NCBI RefSeq assembly: GCF_003932855.1
Contig: NZ_RQYZ01000006.1
Coordinates: forward strand, 62,001 to 126,000
Origin: Tessaracoccus sp. OH4464_COT-324
Lineage (GTDB): Bacteria > Actinomycetota > Actinomycetes > Propionibacteriales > Propionibacteriaceae
Reading direction: 5' to 3'
Length of the DNA stretch: 64,000 bases
In this document: positions 8,329-17,641 of the stretch, in pieces
Layout: each line of letters opens with the position of its first letter
How positions within the stretch are numbered: the first letter of the stretch is position 1
Translations under genes and position numbers: made by a program
The notes under the pieces: model-generated
Seen by the model: only the letters and a program-made list of their open reading frames with translations
The model's database searches: none
What the model was told of the DNA's origin: nothing

Positions 8329-9806
8329 TCAAGGCCCTCATCGAGCTGGAACGGTTCCTCAAACTGGTCGCCGGGCGCGTCGATCCGGAGTGGGAGGCCC
8401 GCGCGGCGGCCCGTCTCGGCTTCGCCGACCGGCGGCTGCGGGCCGGGCAGCAGTGCGTCGTGGCGCTCGCCGGGGCCACCGGGTCCGGGAAGTCGTCGCT
8501 GGTAAACGCCATCTCGGGAACCCGGCTGGCCGCGGTCGGCGCGCGCCGCCCCACCACCTCCACGCCGCTCGCGATCAGCTTCTCCGCCACCAACACCGAG
8601 CTGCTCGACCTGCTGGGCATCACCCGTCGCCACGAGGCGCAGCCCCCAGCCGGGCTCGACAACCTCATCCTCATCGACCTGCCCGACCACGACTCGGATC
8701 GCGCCGACCACCGCGCGCAGGTGGATCGGCTCGTGGAGCTCGTGGACCAGTTCGTCTTCGTCGTCGACCCACAGAAGTACGCGGACGCGGCCCTGCACGA
8801 CCGCTACCTCAAACGCCTGGCTAGCCACCGCGAGGTGATCGCGGTCACCCTGAACCAGGCGGATCGGCTGGCGCCTTCCGTTCTCGACGCCGACGGCCGG
8901 CTGTCGGCGGAGCTGGCGCCCGTCGTCGAACACCTGAAGCTGCTGCTCGCCGACGACGGGTTGGCCGGGGTGCCGGTCTTCGTCACCAGCGCGGCGACGG
9001 GGGAGGGGGTCGCCCGGCTGCGCGACCACCTCGCGATGGTGGTCAGCCACAAGCGCGCCGCCCAGGAGCGGTTGGCCGGTGACCTGCGCGCCTTGCTGGG
9101 CGAGGTTCGGCTGCCGGAGATCGAGCGGGTCGAACCACCGGTCGAGCAACTGCTGGCGGACGTCGGCCGCGCCGCCGGAGTGGACCGCCTGGCCGCCGAC
9201 CTACAGCTCGACTTCACCAGGCGCAGTTCCCTGCTCGGCGCCGGGGCTGAACCGCCGCAGATCGGCGGCCGGGTGGCGTCGGCGGCGGAAGACGCCCAGG
9301 TGGAGACCGCGCTTCGGCGTTTCGCCGTCGCGGCCAGCTCGGGGCTGCCGGAGGTGTGGGGGCAGAAGGTGCGCGACGATGTGCTCGCCCAAGCCGAGAC
9401 CCTGCCGGCCAGGCTGCACACGGCCCTGCGGGACGTGGACCTGTCCGACTTGGGTAGCCCGTTCGCGTGGGGGTTCGGCCGGGTTGCGAAGTGGCTGCCC
9501 ATCGTCGCGGCCGTCACCTTCGCCGGCTGGCTGCTGCTGCCCGTGCTCACCGGCCGCCCGCTCGACCTCACGACGCTGGGCACCGCAGGCGTGGCCTTCG
9601 CAGCTGTGCTGGCGGTGGCGGTCGGCTCGTCGTGGGTGCTGCGACGTGGGGCACGTCGGGCCGCGGTTAGGGCCAAGAAGCGCCTGCAGGCCGCGGCCGA
9701 CGGGTGCGTGCTGCCAGTGGTTGCTGCGGTTGAGGAGGAACTGGCCGACTACGAGCGCGCAAGGTCCGCTCTCGCCAGGATGACTGGCATACTTGCACCC
9801 GACTGA
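8325..9806 (+). CDS. Dynamin-like GTPase (second of a tandem pair)
   Basis: A 493-residue paralogue-like partner of the preceding protein. It has G1 GATGSGKSS, G2 RPTTST, G3 LIDLPDHDSD and G4 TLNQADR. The G3 motif D-x-P-D with a following Asp-Ser is shared with the upstream GTPase. Two hydrophobic helices, WLPIVAAVTFAGWLLLPVL and VAFAAVLAVAVGSSWVL, lie near the C-terminus, so it is likely an integral membrane GTPase; a basic, Arg-rich segment follows. The start is the GTG overlapping the previous stop. Heteromeric assembly with the first GTPase is plausible but not shown. Confidence 0.8.
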   Translation: MIKALIELERFLKLVAGRVDPEWEARAAARLGFADRRLRAGQQCVVALAGATGSGKSSLVNAISGTRLAAVGARRPTTSTPLAISFSATNTELLDLLGITRRHEAQPPAGLDNLILIDLPDHDSDRADHRAQVDRLVELVDQFVFVVDPQKYADAALHDRYLKRLASHREVIAVTLNQADRLAPSVLDADGRLSAELAPVVEHLKLLLADDGLAGVPVFVTSAATGEGVARLRDHLAMVVSHKRAAQERLAGDLRALLGEVRLPEIERVEPPVEQLLADVGRAAGVDRLAADLQLDFTRRSSLLGAGAEPPQIGGRVASAAEDAQVETALRRFAVAASSGLPEVWGQKVRDDVLAQAETLPARLHTALRDVDLSDLGSPFAWGFGRVAKWLPIVAAVTFAGWLLLPVLTGRPLDLTTLGTAGVAFAAVLAVAVGSSWVLRRGARRAAVRAKKRLQAAADGCVLPVVAAVEEELADYERARSALARMTGILAPD

Positions 9807-9845
9807 ATCGCGTGGACCGCGATCTTTACTCAGAAAGGGACTTTC

Positions 9846-11525
<1,680 letters not shown>

Positions 11526-11540
11526 GCTGATACCGCACAC

Positions 11541-11580
11541 TGAAGGTGGGCCCCGGAAAATCATCCGGGGCCCACCTTCA
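11541..11580. terminator. Bidirectional terminator between ettA and the sigma factor gene
   Basis: A perfect 17-bp inverted repeat, TGAAGGTGGGCCCCGGA / TCCGGGGCCCACCTTCA, with a six-base loop lies between two convergent stop codons (11525 and 11586). It should end transcription from both sides. Confidence 0.85.
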
Positions 11581-11585
11581 ACCGT

Positions 11586-12068
11586 TTAGACGCGGGCCTC
11601 CTGCCCGAGCAGCGCGGCCAGGGCCTGCCTGCCTCGGGAGAGCCGGGCCTTGACGGTGCCCTCCGGCGCACCCACCTCCTTGGCCACTTGGGCGACGCTC
11701 AGGTCGCACATGTGGTAGAGCACGAGCGCGCGTCGCTGGTCGCTGGGTAGTTTCGCGAGTGCCGCGGCCAGGGCGACGGCGTTGGGGTTGGGCTCCGCGG
11801 GGCGGCGGTACTCCACCGCCCGATCCGGCTGCCGTTGGGCGCGTTTCATGGAGCGCCACTCGCTGACCGCGATCCGGTAGGCGGTGGTGCGAACCCAGGC
11901 CTCGGGGCTGTCCGCCGAGCGGAGCTTCCCCCGCTTGTCCCACGCCCTGACGAAGGCTTCCTGGGTGGCGTCCTGCGCCGACTGGAGATTGCCGCAGAGC
12001 GCGTAAATCTGGCCGACGATGCGGGTGAAGGACGACTGGTAGAACGAATCGAATTGGGTTTCGTTCAT
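11586..12068 (-). CDS. ECF-type RNA polymerase sigma factor
   Basis: A 160-residue sigma factor with only regions 2 and 4. Region 2 includes NLQSAQDATQEAFVRAWDKR near residues 26-45. Region 4 is LPSDQRRALVLYHMCDLSVA followed by the helix-turn-helix APEGTVKARLSRGRQAL. Length and the short linker fit the SigE-like ECF group of actinobacteria. It lies 23 bases downstream of a gene for a single-pass membrane protein on the same strand, likely its regulator. The promoter specificity cannot be read from the sequence. Confidence 0.88.
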   Translation of the reverse strand: MNETQFDSFYQSSFTRIVGQIYALCGNLQSAQDATQEAFVRAWDKRGKLRSADSPEAWVRTTAYRIAVSEWRSMKRAQRQPDRAVEYRRPAEPNPNAVALAAALAKLPSDQRRALVLYHMCDLSVAQVAKEVGAPEGTVKARLSRGRQALAALLGQEARV

Positions 12069-12091
12069 GGGATTGTTCCTCCTAGCCGTTC

Positions 12092-13042
12092 TCAGGACAG
12101 TTTCTTCAGGACGCTTGCCGCGGCCAGGTATTCGGGGCAGTACGGGCGGAACTCGTCGGGTTCGATCACGCAGTCGTCGTCCCAGCCGACGTGGTTGCGG
12201 ATGAGCGCGAATACCTGATTGTCGGCCTGGACCAAGTCAACCATGATGCTGCGCCCACCATTGTCGTCGTCGAGGAAGCCGCCAACGGAGTAGGAACCGA
12301 CTTGAACCAGGTTGGCCTGCACTCCGTCGGTATCCAGTTTGATGATATCGGTGGTGTCGAGGAATTCGACTTTCTTCACCCCGGCGGCAGTCAGCTTCTC
12401 GATGCAGTCCTTCTTCAGGCCGGCCTTGATGCTTTCGGCAGCGGCACTGGCCGAGTCGGTCGAGCCGAAGTCGAGCGCGAGAGCCGTCATGTAGCTGGGA
12501 TAGCCAGGGGAGCCATATGTGCGGTAGATGGCCCGCTTCTCACCCAGATCTTCCTGCAAGCACGGGAAAATCTTGGCGTCGGGGCGTCCCTCGGCTTCCT
12601 TCGTGACGACGAGGCCTTCGTCGGACGGGTGGAGTTCCGCGGCTTCCGGCAGCAGAGTGAAGCTCAGCTTCCTGCCGGGCTTCCCACCCGACGGTTCGGT
12701 CGGCTGCTTCGTCTCCGTGGGTTCCGGGCTGGGGCTGGCCGGCTCCGGGCTGGGCGTGTCGTGGGCGGTGGGGGAGGCGTCGGGCGTTGGGGAGACATCC
12801 GGGGTGGGTGACACCTCGCCGGCGCTGGTCGGGTTCGCGGGCACCACCGTCGTGCTGCTGCCCAGCGGCGAGAACCACAGCCCGACGCCGGCCACCACGC
12901 CGAGCGCCAGCATGCCGGCGCCCACGCGCAGCTGGCGACCCAGCCGACGCCTGGCGCCCAGTCTGCGCACCTCGGCGGCCTGCAGCATCGGGCTTCGTTC
13001 GGCCGCTGCGGCCAGTGACTCGAAGTCAAAGTGCTCGTTCAT
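12092..13042 (-). CDS. Single-pass membrane protein, putative anti-sigma factor or sensor
   Basis: A 316-residue protein. The cytoplasmic N-terminus of about 38 residues contains ERSPMLQAAEVRRLGARRRL. A transmembrane helix (AGMLALGVVAGVGLWF, about 42-57) follows, then a long Pro/Ser/Thr/Glu-rich spacer (about 68-120), then an external domain with several Cys residues. The topology and the adjacent ECF sigma gene suggest a membrane-held regulator. The order is unusual: this gene is transcribed before the sigma gene. No zinc-binding anti-sigma motif is visible in the short cytoplasmic part, so the role is inferred from context. Confidence 0.6.
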   Translation of the reverse strand: MNEHFDFESLAAAAERSPMLQAAEVRRLGARRRLGRQLRVGAGMLALGVVAGVGLWFSPLGSSTTVVPANPTSAGEVSPTPDVSPTPDASPTAHDTPSPEPASPSPEPTETKQPTEPSGGKPGRKLSFTLLPEAAELHPSDEGLVVTKEAEGRPDAKIFPCLQEDLGEKRAIYRTYGSPGYPSYMTALALDFGSTDSASAAAESIKAGLKKDCIEKLTAAGVKKVEFLDTTDIIKLDTDGVQANLVQVGSYSVGGFLDDDNGGRSIMVDLVQADNQVFALIRNHVGWDDDCVIEPDEFRPYCPEYLAAASVLKKLS

Positions 13043-13240
13043 TTCTGCTCTCTCCTTGATTTGGTCGCGATCGGTCGCCGGGGTGGGCGGCTCGCGATCC
13101 TTTCACCCCTAATACGCTGGGGGGCGGCTCACGGTTGCATCGATTTTTGCGTGACGGCGAAGTGAACGCCGGTCCCGGCCGGGGTCACAGCGCGGATGCG
13201 CGGAGGGGATGGTGACCTGGCAGGACAGTACCCTTGATGC

Positions 13241-13870
13241 ATGACGTATCACCATCCGATGGAACCCACTCAAGGCCCGCCCCCGCCGGCAATCGTTAGT
13301 ACCGTGGAAGGCCCCGCGATCCCGCTGAAAGCGACCGCCTTCCAGCGGCTGGGATTACATGCGACGGGCGTCGGGCTGGCTGCGCCAACCGTGATTATTA
13401 CCTTGCAGGCCCTCACCGGGCATTTCGACTTGCCTCATCTTGTCGTGCTCTTCACCCTGTTTCCGGTCCACTTCGTTGGCCAGGGCGCTTTCCTGGGGTT
13501 CGCCAACTCCTGTGGCAGCATGTGGAGCCCCCGTGCGCTGGGAACCCGCGCCACGGCGCTCTCCTTGTCCTCCTACTGGTTGTTGAGCACTGCGTTGGCG
13601 ATCTTTCCCGCCGTGGTTTACAGCGCTAGGTCGAGCTACCAGCTGCCCTGGCTGCTCACGGTCCTGAACAAGGATGCTTTGGGAACGAGCATGCTGCTGA
13701 TGACTGCGAGTGGTTTCATATGCCTCGCGGTTGCATTTTTCTTTCTCTTCAGAGAATCGAACGAGGCGCGGCGCCAGGGAGCCAAGGACTACCGGGAACG
13801 CTACGGGGACAACAGATTCCCGACGTGCGATGCTCAGCCGCCCTACCCGGCAGGCAGCTGGCAGCCCTGA
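13241..13870 (+). CDS. Hypothetical membrane protein
   Basis: A 209-residue protein with a Pro-rich N-terminal segment and four predicted membrane helices: about 43-63, 69-90, 107-127 and 153-173. The last helix is followed by a charged tail, RESNEARRQGAKDYRERYG. I do not recognise the family. GC is somewhat lower than in flanking genes. It is convergent with the ABC permease gene 12 bases away and does not belong to that operon. Confidence 0.6.
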   Translation: MTYHHPMEPTQGPPPPAIVSTVEGPAIPLKATAFQRLGLHATGVGLAAPTVIITLQALTGHFDLPHLVVLFTLFPVHFVGQGAFLGFANSCGSMWSPRALGTRATALSLSSYWLLSTALAIFPAVVYSARSSYQLPWLLTVLNKDALGTSMLLMTASGFICLAVAFFFLFRESNEARRQGAKDYRERYGDNRFPTCDAQPPYPAGSWQP

Positions 13871-13882
13871 CCTCCCGCTTAG

Positions 13883-14926
13883 TCAGCGGTCCTTCAACTG
13901 GTACTGCGGGTTACCCGCGGTGGCGAGCACGCCGCCCAGCCAGCCGCTGGCCAGTCCCACGCACCAGGCGGCGAGGGCCTGCCCCCAACTCACCAGGCTC
14001 ACCGCCACTGGCACCGGCACCCCGACGATGGTGCCGGCCAGCGTGGGCCCGAGCAGGGCCGCGGCCAGCAGCACGGGGAACCCCGCCACCACGTACTGGG
14101 CCAGGAGGATCGCGGACACCTCCCACCGGGATGCGCCGAAAGTGCGGTAGATCGCCCACTGTGGCCGATCCGCGAAAGCGATCAGGCCGACCAGCGCGCC
14201 GATCGTGAGGCCAGCGAACCAGGCTGGGCGCATCCCCAGGTAGCGCAGCCACTGCTCGTGCGGGGTTGCGGCCGCCGCAGGATCGGAATGCAGGGGCTGC
14301 ACTTTCAGATTCGGCGTGTCGAATACGAAGCGGGCCAGCTCCGCCGCGGCCTCCTGATTCCCGGGTGCCATGCGCAGCCAACACACGGAAACCATTCCCC
14401 ATGCGGGCCGAAACTCCACCACCGCGGATTGCAGCGGGCCCGGGACACCATCGGGGGGCAACGACGCGGAGATGCGCAGCCGGGCGCCCTCGTCGCGGAA
14501 CAGCTCCTGGCCGGGGGCCGCGATCCGTCTGTGTTCCAGCTCCCGACCCACGTAGCTCTCGCTCTCGGACAGGCCCCAGACCCGTGCTGCGCCGGGGGTG
14601 AGGAAGGCCGCGGGTAGGGGCCTACCCTGTGGGGTGAGCATCAGCCGGGTCGGCGCCTCGGCCAGCTCACCGCCGGCGGCCCAGACGCCGGAGACGGAGT
14701 TCAAGGACTCGCACGCGGAAGCGGACAGGGGGGAAGACTCGCTCGATATCTGATAGACGTATTTCCCGGCCCGCCTGGCGTCGTGCTCCTGCTTCAGCGC
14801 GGCGAGGGCCTGGATTGCCGTCAGGGTGGTGATCCCCAGCAGGATCAGCCCGGCGATGCCGCTCGCCAGCAGCACGCGGGGGGTCAGCTGGCGGGTCGCC
14901 TCGGTGAACACGTCCTTCACCCGCAT
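13883..14926 (-). CDS. ABC transporter permease (FtsX/MacB-like)
   Basis: A 347-residue membrane protein. It starts MRVKDVFTEATRQLTPRVLL, then one transmembrane helix, then an extracellular domain of about 190 residues, then three helices near the C-terminus (WFAGLTIGALVGLIAF, then QYVVAGFPVLLAAALL, then a final segment ending AWCVGLASGWLGGVL). This is the FtsX/MacB permease arrangement with a large domain between helices 1 and 2. The cytoplasmic loop IYRTFGASRWEVSAIL is the usual FtsX coupling motif. ATG 14926 is chosen because it overlaps the ATPase stop by 10 bases. It is the last gene of a four-gene operon. Confidence 0.82.
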   Translation of the reverse strand: MRVKDVFTEATRQLTPRVLLASGIAGLILLGITTLTAIQALAALKQEHDARRAGKYVYQISSESSPLSASACESLNSVSGVWAAGGELAEAPTRLMLTPQGRPLPAAFLTPGAARVWGLSESESYVGRELEHRRIAAPGQELFRDEGARLRISASLPPDGVPGPLQSAVVEFRPAWGMVSVCWLRMAPGNQEAAAELARFVFDTPNLKVQPLHSDPAAAATPHEQWLRYLGMRPAWFAGLTIGALVGLIAFADRPQWAIYRTFGASRWEVSAILLAQYVVAGFPVLLAAALLGPTLAGTIVGVPVPVAVSLVSWGQALAAWCVGLASGWLGGVLATAGNPQYQLKDR

Positions 14927-15543
14927 GGCGCCAGCTCCTCCCAGGGGATGATGCGGTCGCAAAGCTCGGCGACCGCGAGATCGTGGGTGGCCACCACCAA
15001 AGAGACGTTTTCCCGCTTGATGGCCAGCAGGCTGTCGGCCACCTGGCGGGCGGTGCGGGCGTCCAAGTTGGCGGTGGGCTCGTCGGCGAGAATGATCCGG
15101 GGCCGCGCCAGGAAGGCCCGGGCGACGCCCACGCGCTGCGCCTGCCCGCCGGAGAGCTTGCGTGCCGGGCGCTGCTCGAAGCCGGGCAGTCCGACGGCGT
15201 TGAGCAGTTCGACGGCGGCCCGCTCGGCGTCCTGTCGGCGCTGGCCGCGGATGATGGCGGGCAGCGTGACGTTGTCCAGCACGCTGCGGCGGGGTAGCAG
15301 GTTGGTGCTTTGCAGAATCCACCCGACGTGGTGCGGCCGGGGTGCGTCATCGTCGAGCAGCACGCGCCCCGAGCTGGGCGCGAGCAGGCCACCGGCCACG
15401 GCGAGCAGGGTGCTCTTCCCGACGCCGGAGGGGCCCACGAGCGCCACGGCCGCACCATCGTCGATGGTGAGGGAAACGTTGGCGAAGACGGTTTCCTCGA
15501 CGCCCGGGTAGCGGAAGGCGACGTTGTCGAGGATCAGGGGCAT
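14917..15543 (-). CDS. ABC transporter ATP-binding protein (LolD/MacB-type)
   Basis: A 208-residue ATPase. Walker A is GPSGVGKST near residue 37, the signature KLSGGQAQRVGVARAFLARP, Walker B IILADEPTANLD, and the H-loop VVATHDL. The pattern LSGGQ-x-QRV with ADEPT-x-NLD is that of the LolD/MacB subfamily, which powers FtsX-like permeases mechanically instead of moving substrate through the membrane. It overlaps both the adaptor gene before it and the permease gene after it by 10 bases, so the three are translationally linked. Confidence 0.9.
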   Translation of the reverse strand: MPLILDNVAFRYPGVEETVFANVSLTIDDGAAVALVGPSGVGKSTLLAVAGGLLAPSSGRVLLDDDAPRPHHVGWILQSTNLLPRRSVLDNVTLPAIIRGQRRQDAERAAVELLNAVGLPGFEQRPARKLSGGQAQRVGVARAFLARPRIILADEPTANLDARTARQVADSLLAIKRENVSLVVATHDLAVAELCDRIIPWEELAPCG

Positions 15544-16556
15544 CTCGCCCCCGGATGGGCCGCCAAGGGGTTGGCCACCACCCGAGCGCCGTCGGGCAGG
15601 CTCGGCTCGATCATGGCGCGGCCCTCCGTGTCGGTGCCGACGACGGTGACGTTGGTGAGCTGACCGCCGGGCAGCGCCACGCAGGTCTTCTCGGCGGGTG
15701 CCGTGATGAGCGCGGCTCCGGGGATCAGCAGGACGGGTGTTTCGGTGGTGGGTTTGAGTTGCCCGTTGCCGGTGAAGGAACCGTCCTCGTGGGCCTCCAG
15801 TTTGGTGAGCAGTCGGTCCAGCTCGGCGGCCGTGTATTGGCCGGCCTCGTCTAGGGTGACGGGGCTTCGGGCACCGGCCACGGCGAGCGTGTACTCGCCG
15901 GGCGGAACGTCCGCTTCGGGTAGCGTGAGGACGCGAGTGTTAGTGCCGATGCTGAATACTGCGGCACCCGCCTGGGGCACCGGGGCGCCCAGCTTGAGCT
16001 GGATGCCAGTGGCGGAACCAGCCTGGGGGAGCAACACGAGCGAGGAGCGCCGGAACACCCCGTCAGCGGGCTGGATCGCGTTTGCCGTCTGCCACTTTTT
16101 CGTCGCCTGCTTCAGCGCCTCGTCGAAGGCACCGTTGGCGGCGACGGTGCTGCCTGCCGAGCGCAGCAGCTGGCGCAGCGCCACGACGTCCGGGCCGGTG
16201 GCGGCCAGGTCGAGGTCGCGGTGGAAGGGCTGGCCGGTGTAGCCGAGCACGGCGGAGTGGTCGACGTCGAAGACACGTTGTCCGGCTGCCACCGCCGCAC
16301 CTTCGTTGATGTGGATTGCGGTGACCACTCCCGACTCTGCCCAGGACAGCACCTCGCTTCTGGGCGATGAGCTGACCTTGATCGACACCCGCTGCCCGGG
16401 GGATGTGGTGGAGGGCTCCGCGTGGACGAGGACTTCGCTGGGGGCAGGGTCCAGCTCTGGCAGCGTGGTCCAAGTGGCCCCGGAGATCAGCCAGGCTGTG
16501 GTCACTGCGGTGCCGCTGAGGAGGAGGCAGGCGGCGAACCAGATGAGGGATTTCAC
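15534..16556 (-). CDS. Membrane-anchored efflux adaptor with peptidoglycan-binding domain (MacA/HlyD-like)
   Basis: A 340-residue protein with one N-terminal membrane anchor (about 4-26). A biotinyl-lipoyl-like segment follows (ESGVVTAIHINEGAAVAAGQ), then a PG_binding_1-like helical insertion around GPDVVALRQLLRSAGSTVAA and FDEALKQATKKWQ, then beta-rich domains. It ends without the usual second lipoyl half. In Gram-positives such adaptors join MacB-type ATPases and permeases to cell-wall or extracellular substrates. It overlaps the lipoprotein gene by four bases and the ATPase gene by ten. Substrate unknown. Confidence 0.78.
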   Translation of the reverse strand: MKSLIWFAACLLLSGTAVTTAWLISGATWTTLPELDPAPSEVLVHAEPSTTSPGQRVSIKVSSSPRSEVLSWAESGVVTAIHINEGAAVAAGQRVFDVDHSAVLGYTGQPFHRDLDLAATGPDVVALRQLLRSAGSTVAANGAFDEALKQATKKWQTANAIQPADGVFRRSSLVLLPQAGSATGIQLKLGAPVPQAGAAVFSIGTNTRVLTLPEADVPPGEYTLAVAGARSPVTLDEAGQYTAAELDRLLTKLEAHEDGSFTGNGQLKPTTETPVLLIPGAALITAPAEKTCVALPGGQLTNVTVVGTDTEGRAMIEPSLPDGARVVANPLAAHPGARCP

Positions 16557-17092
16557 CGGTCTTTCCCGGTGGAGACGATGGTTCGTTCGGGGTCGCCGAC
16601 GCCGGTGAGCTGGGGGAAGAGCCCAAGATATTGGTGCATGCAGTTGTGCGAGTCGCCGTGTTGGAACAGCACGGTGGCCACTTCGTAGTCGGTTTTGCCG
16701 CTCAAGTCTTCGGTTACCCCATAGCCGCGGGCGCAGGAGACGAAACCGGTCCAGAGTTCGGCACGCTCCGTGTCATCCACGGGAACGAGGGCGGACAGGT
16801 AGGCTTTACCGGCTTCTTTTGACAGTTCCCAGCATTTTTCGAGTTCGGCGTTCTCGGGGGAGCCCGGTTCGGGCAGCTGGGAGTGGTAGTTGAAGTGGGG
16901 ACGGTTTTCGGAGCGGTCCGGGAGCACCTCGCTCACTTCGTAGCCCAGGTCGATGACGCACTGGCGTTCCGCTTCGACGGCGGTTATGTAGTCCGCAAAA
17001 AGCGCATCACGATCCGGCGCAGAACTCGGAGAATGAGAACTGCAAGCCGAAAGAGCAATTATCGTGGGTAGTAGCAGAGGGGCGTATCTCAT
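16553..17092 (-). CDS. Putative lipoprotein, first gene of the MacAB-like operon
   Basis: A 179-residue secreted lipoprotein. The signal is MRYAPLLLPTIIALSAC with lipobox LSAC and Cys at 17. The mature part is acidic and has four Cys residues (RQCVIDLGYE, LEKCWEL, VSCARGYG, HNCMHQY) that may form two disulfides. It starts the operon lipoprotein-adaptor-ATPase-permease, so it may be a substrate-binding or accessory subunit or the sensor of the stress that the exporter relieves. No family recognised. Codon use is slightly less GC-rich than downstream genes. Confidence 0.7.
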   Translation of the reverse strand: MRYAPLLLPTIIALSACSSHSPSSAPDRDALFADYITAVEAERQCVIDLGYEVSEVLPDRSENRPHFNYHSQLPEPGSPENAELEKCWELSKEAGKAYLSALVPVDDTERAELWTGFVSCARGYGVTEDLSGKTDYEVATVLFQHGDSHNCMHQYLGLFPQLTGVGDPERTIVSTGKDR

Positions 17093-17641
17093 TTCTCTGG
17101 AAAGATTCCTTTGTTTGGGTTGCTCGACGCTGGATGTCGCATCGCCTCAACATCAGCATCATCAGGAGGAACGGGTGGTCCTTGACTCTAGAGATTTGGT
17201 TTGTCTGACTTGCGGGAGGGTGTAGGAAGCCCCTGGGGCCTCCCGCAAGCCCCAGGAAAAGCTGCGGCAGGATCTTCGTTCATGAAGACAGCTTGCTCCA
17301 GCTTAGCTGCCACAGGGAGACTCGTTGTGACGCTAGCTCTTGAACGAGACGTGTCGCGCATCGGCCCGCAAGGACGTCGCCGGCTGCGGTGCTTTCCCAC
17401 GCCGGAGGTAGCCCCTTCACCGCCATGACGCTGGCCCGAGGTTGCCCTCAGCACCGGGTGCTCGTGGGCGGAGGAGACGATGATCCGTTCGTCGGTGTAA
17501 ACGACTTGCTGGCATGATTGGCCCACGTGCCAGCAGGGCAGCTGAGAGTCAGGGCCGTGTCCGGTGGGCATTGTGCGGCCCGTGACCACATGAGAACGGC
17601 GGCTGCTGTCCTGGCCAACGGTTCTGAAGAAGGAGATCCCC
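17093..17641. other. Divergent spacer between two ABC transporter operons
   Basis: About 550 bases separate the leftward lipoprotein operon from the rightward ABC exporter. It must hold both promoters. AGAAGGAGATC, the exporter ribosome-binding site, is at 17630-17640. Several short frames exist on both strands. The most peptide-like is an ATG at 17281 giving MKTACSSLAATGRLVV, but it lacks a good ribosome-binding site and any known precursor motif. I do not call a gene. Confidence 0.45.

Noticed and set aside
17201-17428. Possible small peptide gene ahead of the ABC exporter, perhaps a RiPP precursor.
   Set aside because: It needs a TTG or poorly supported ATG start, has no leader or core motif, and no RiPP-modifying enzyme is nearby.
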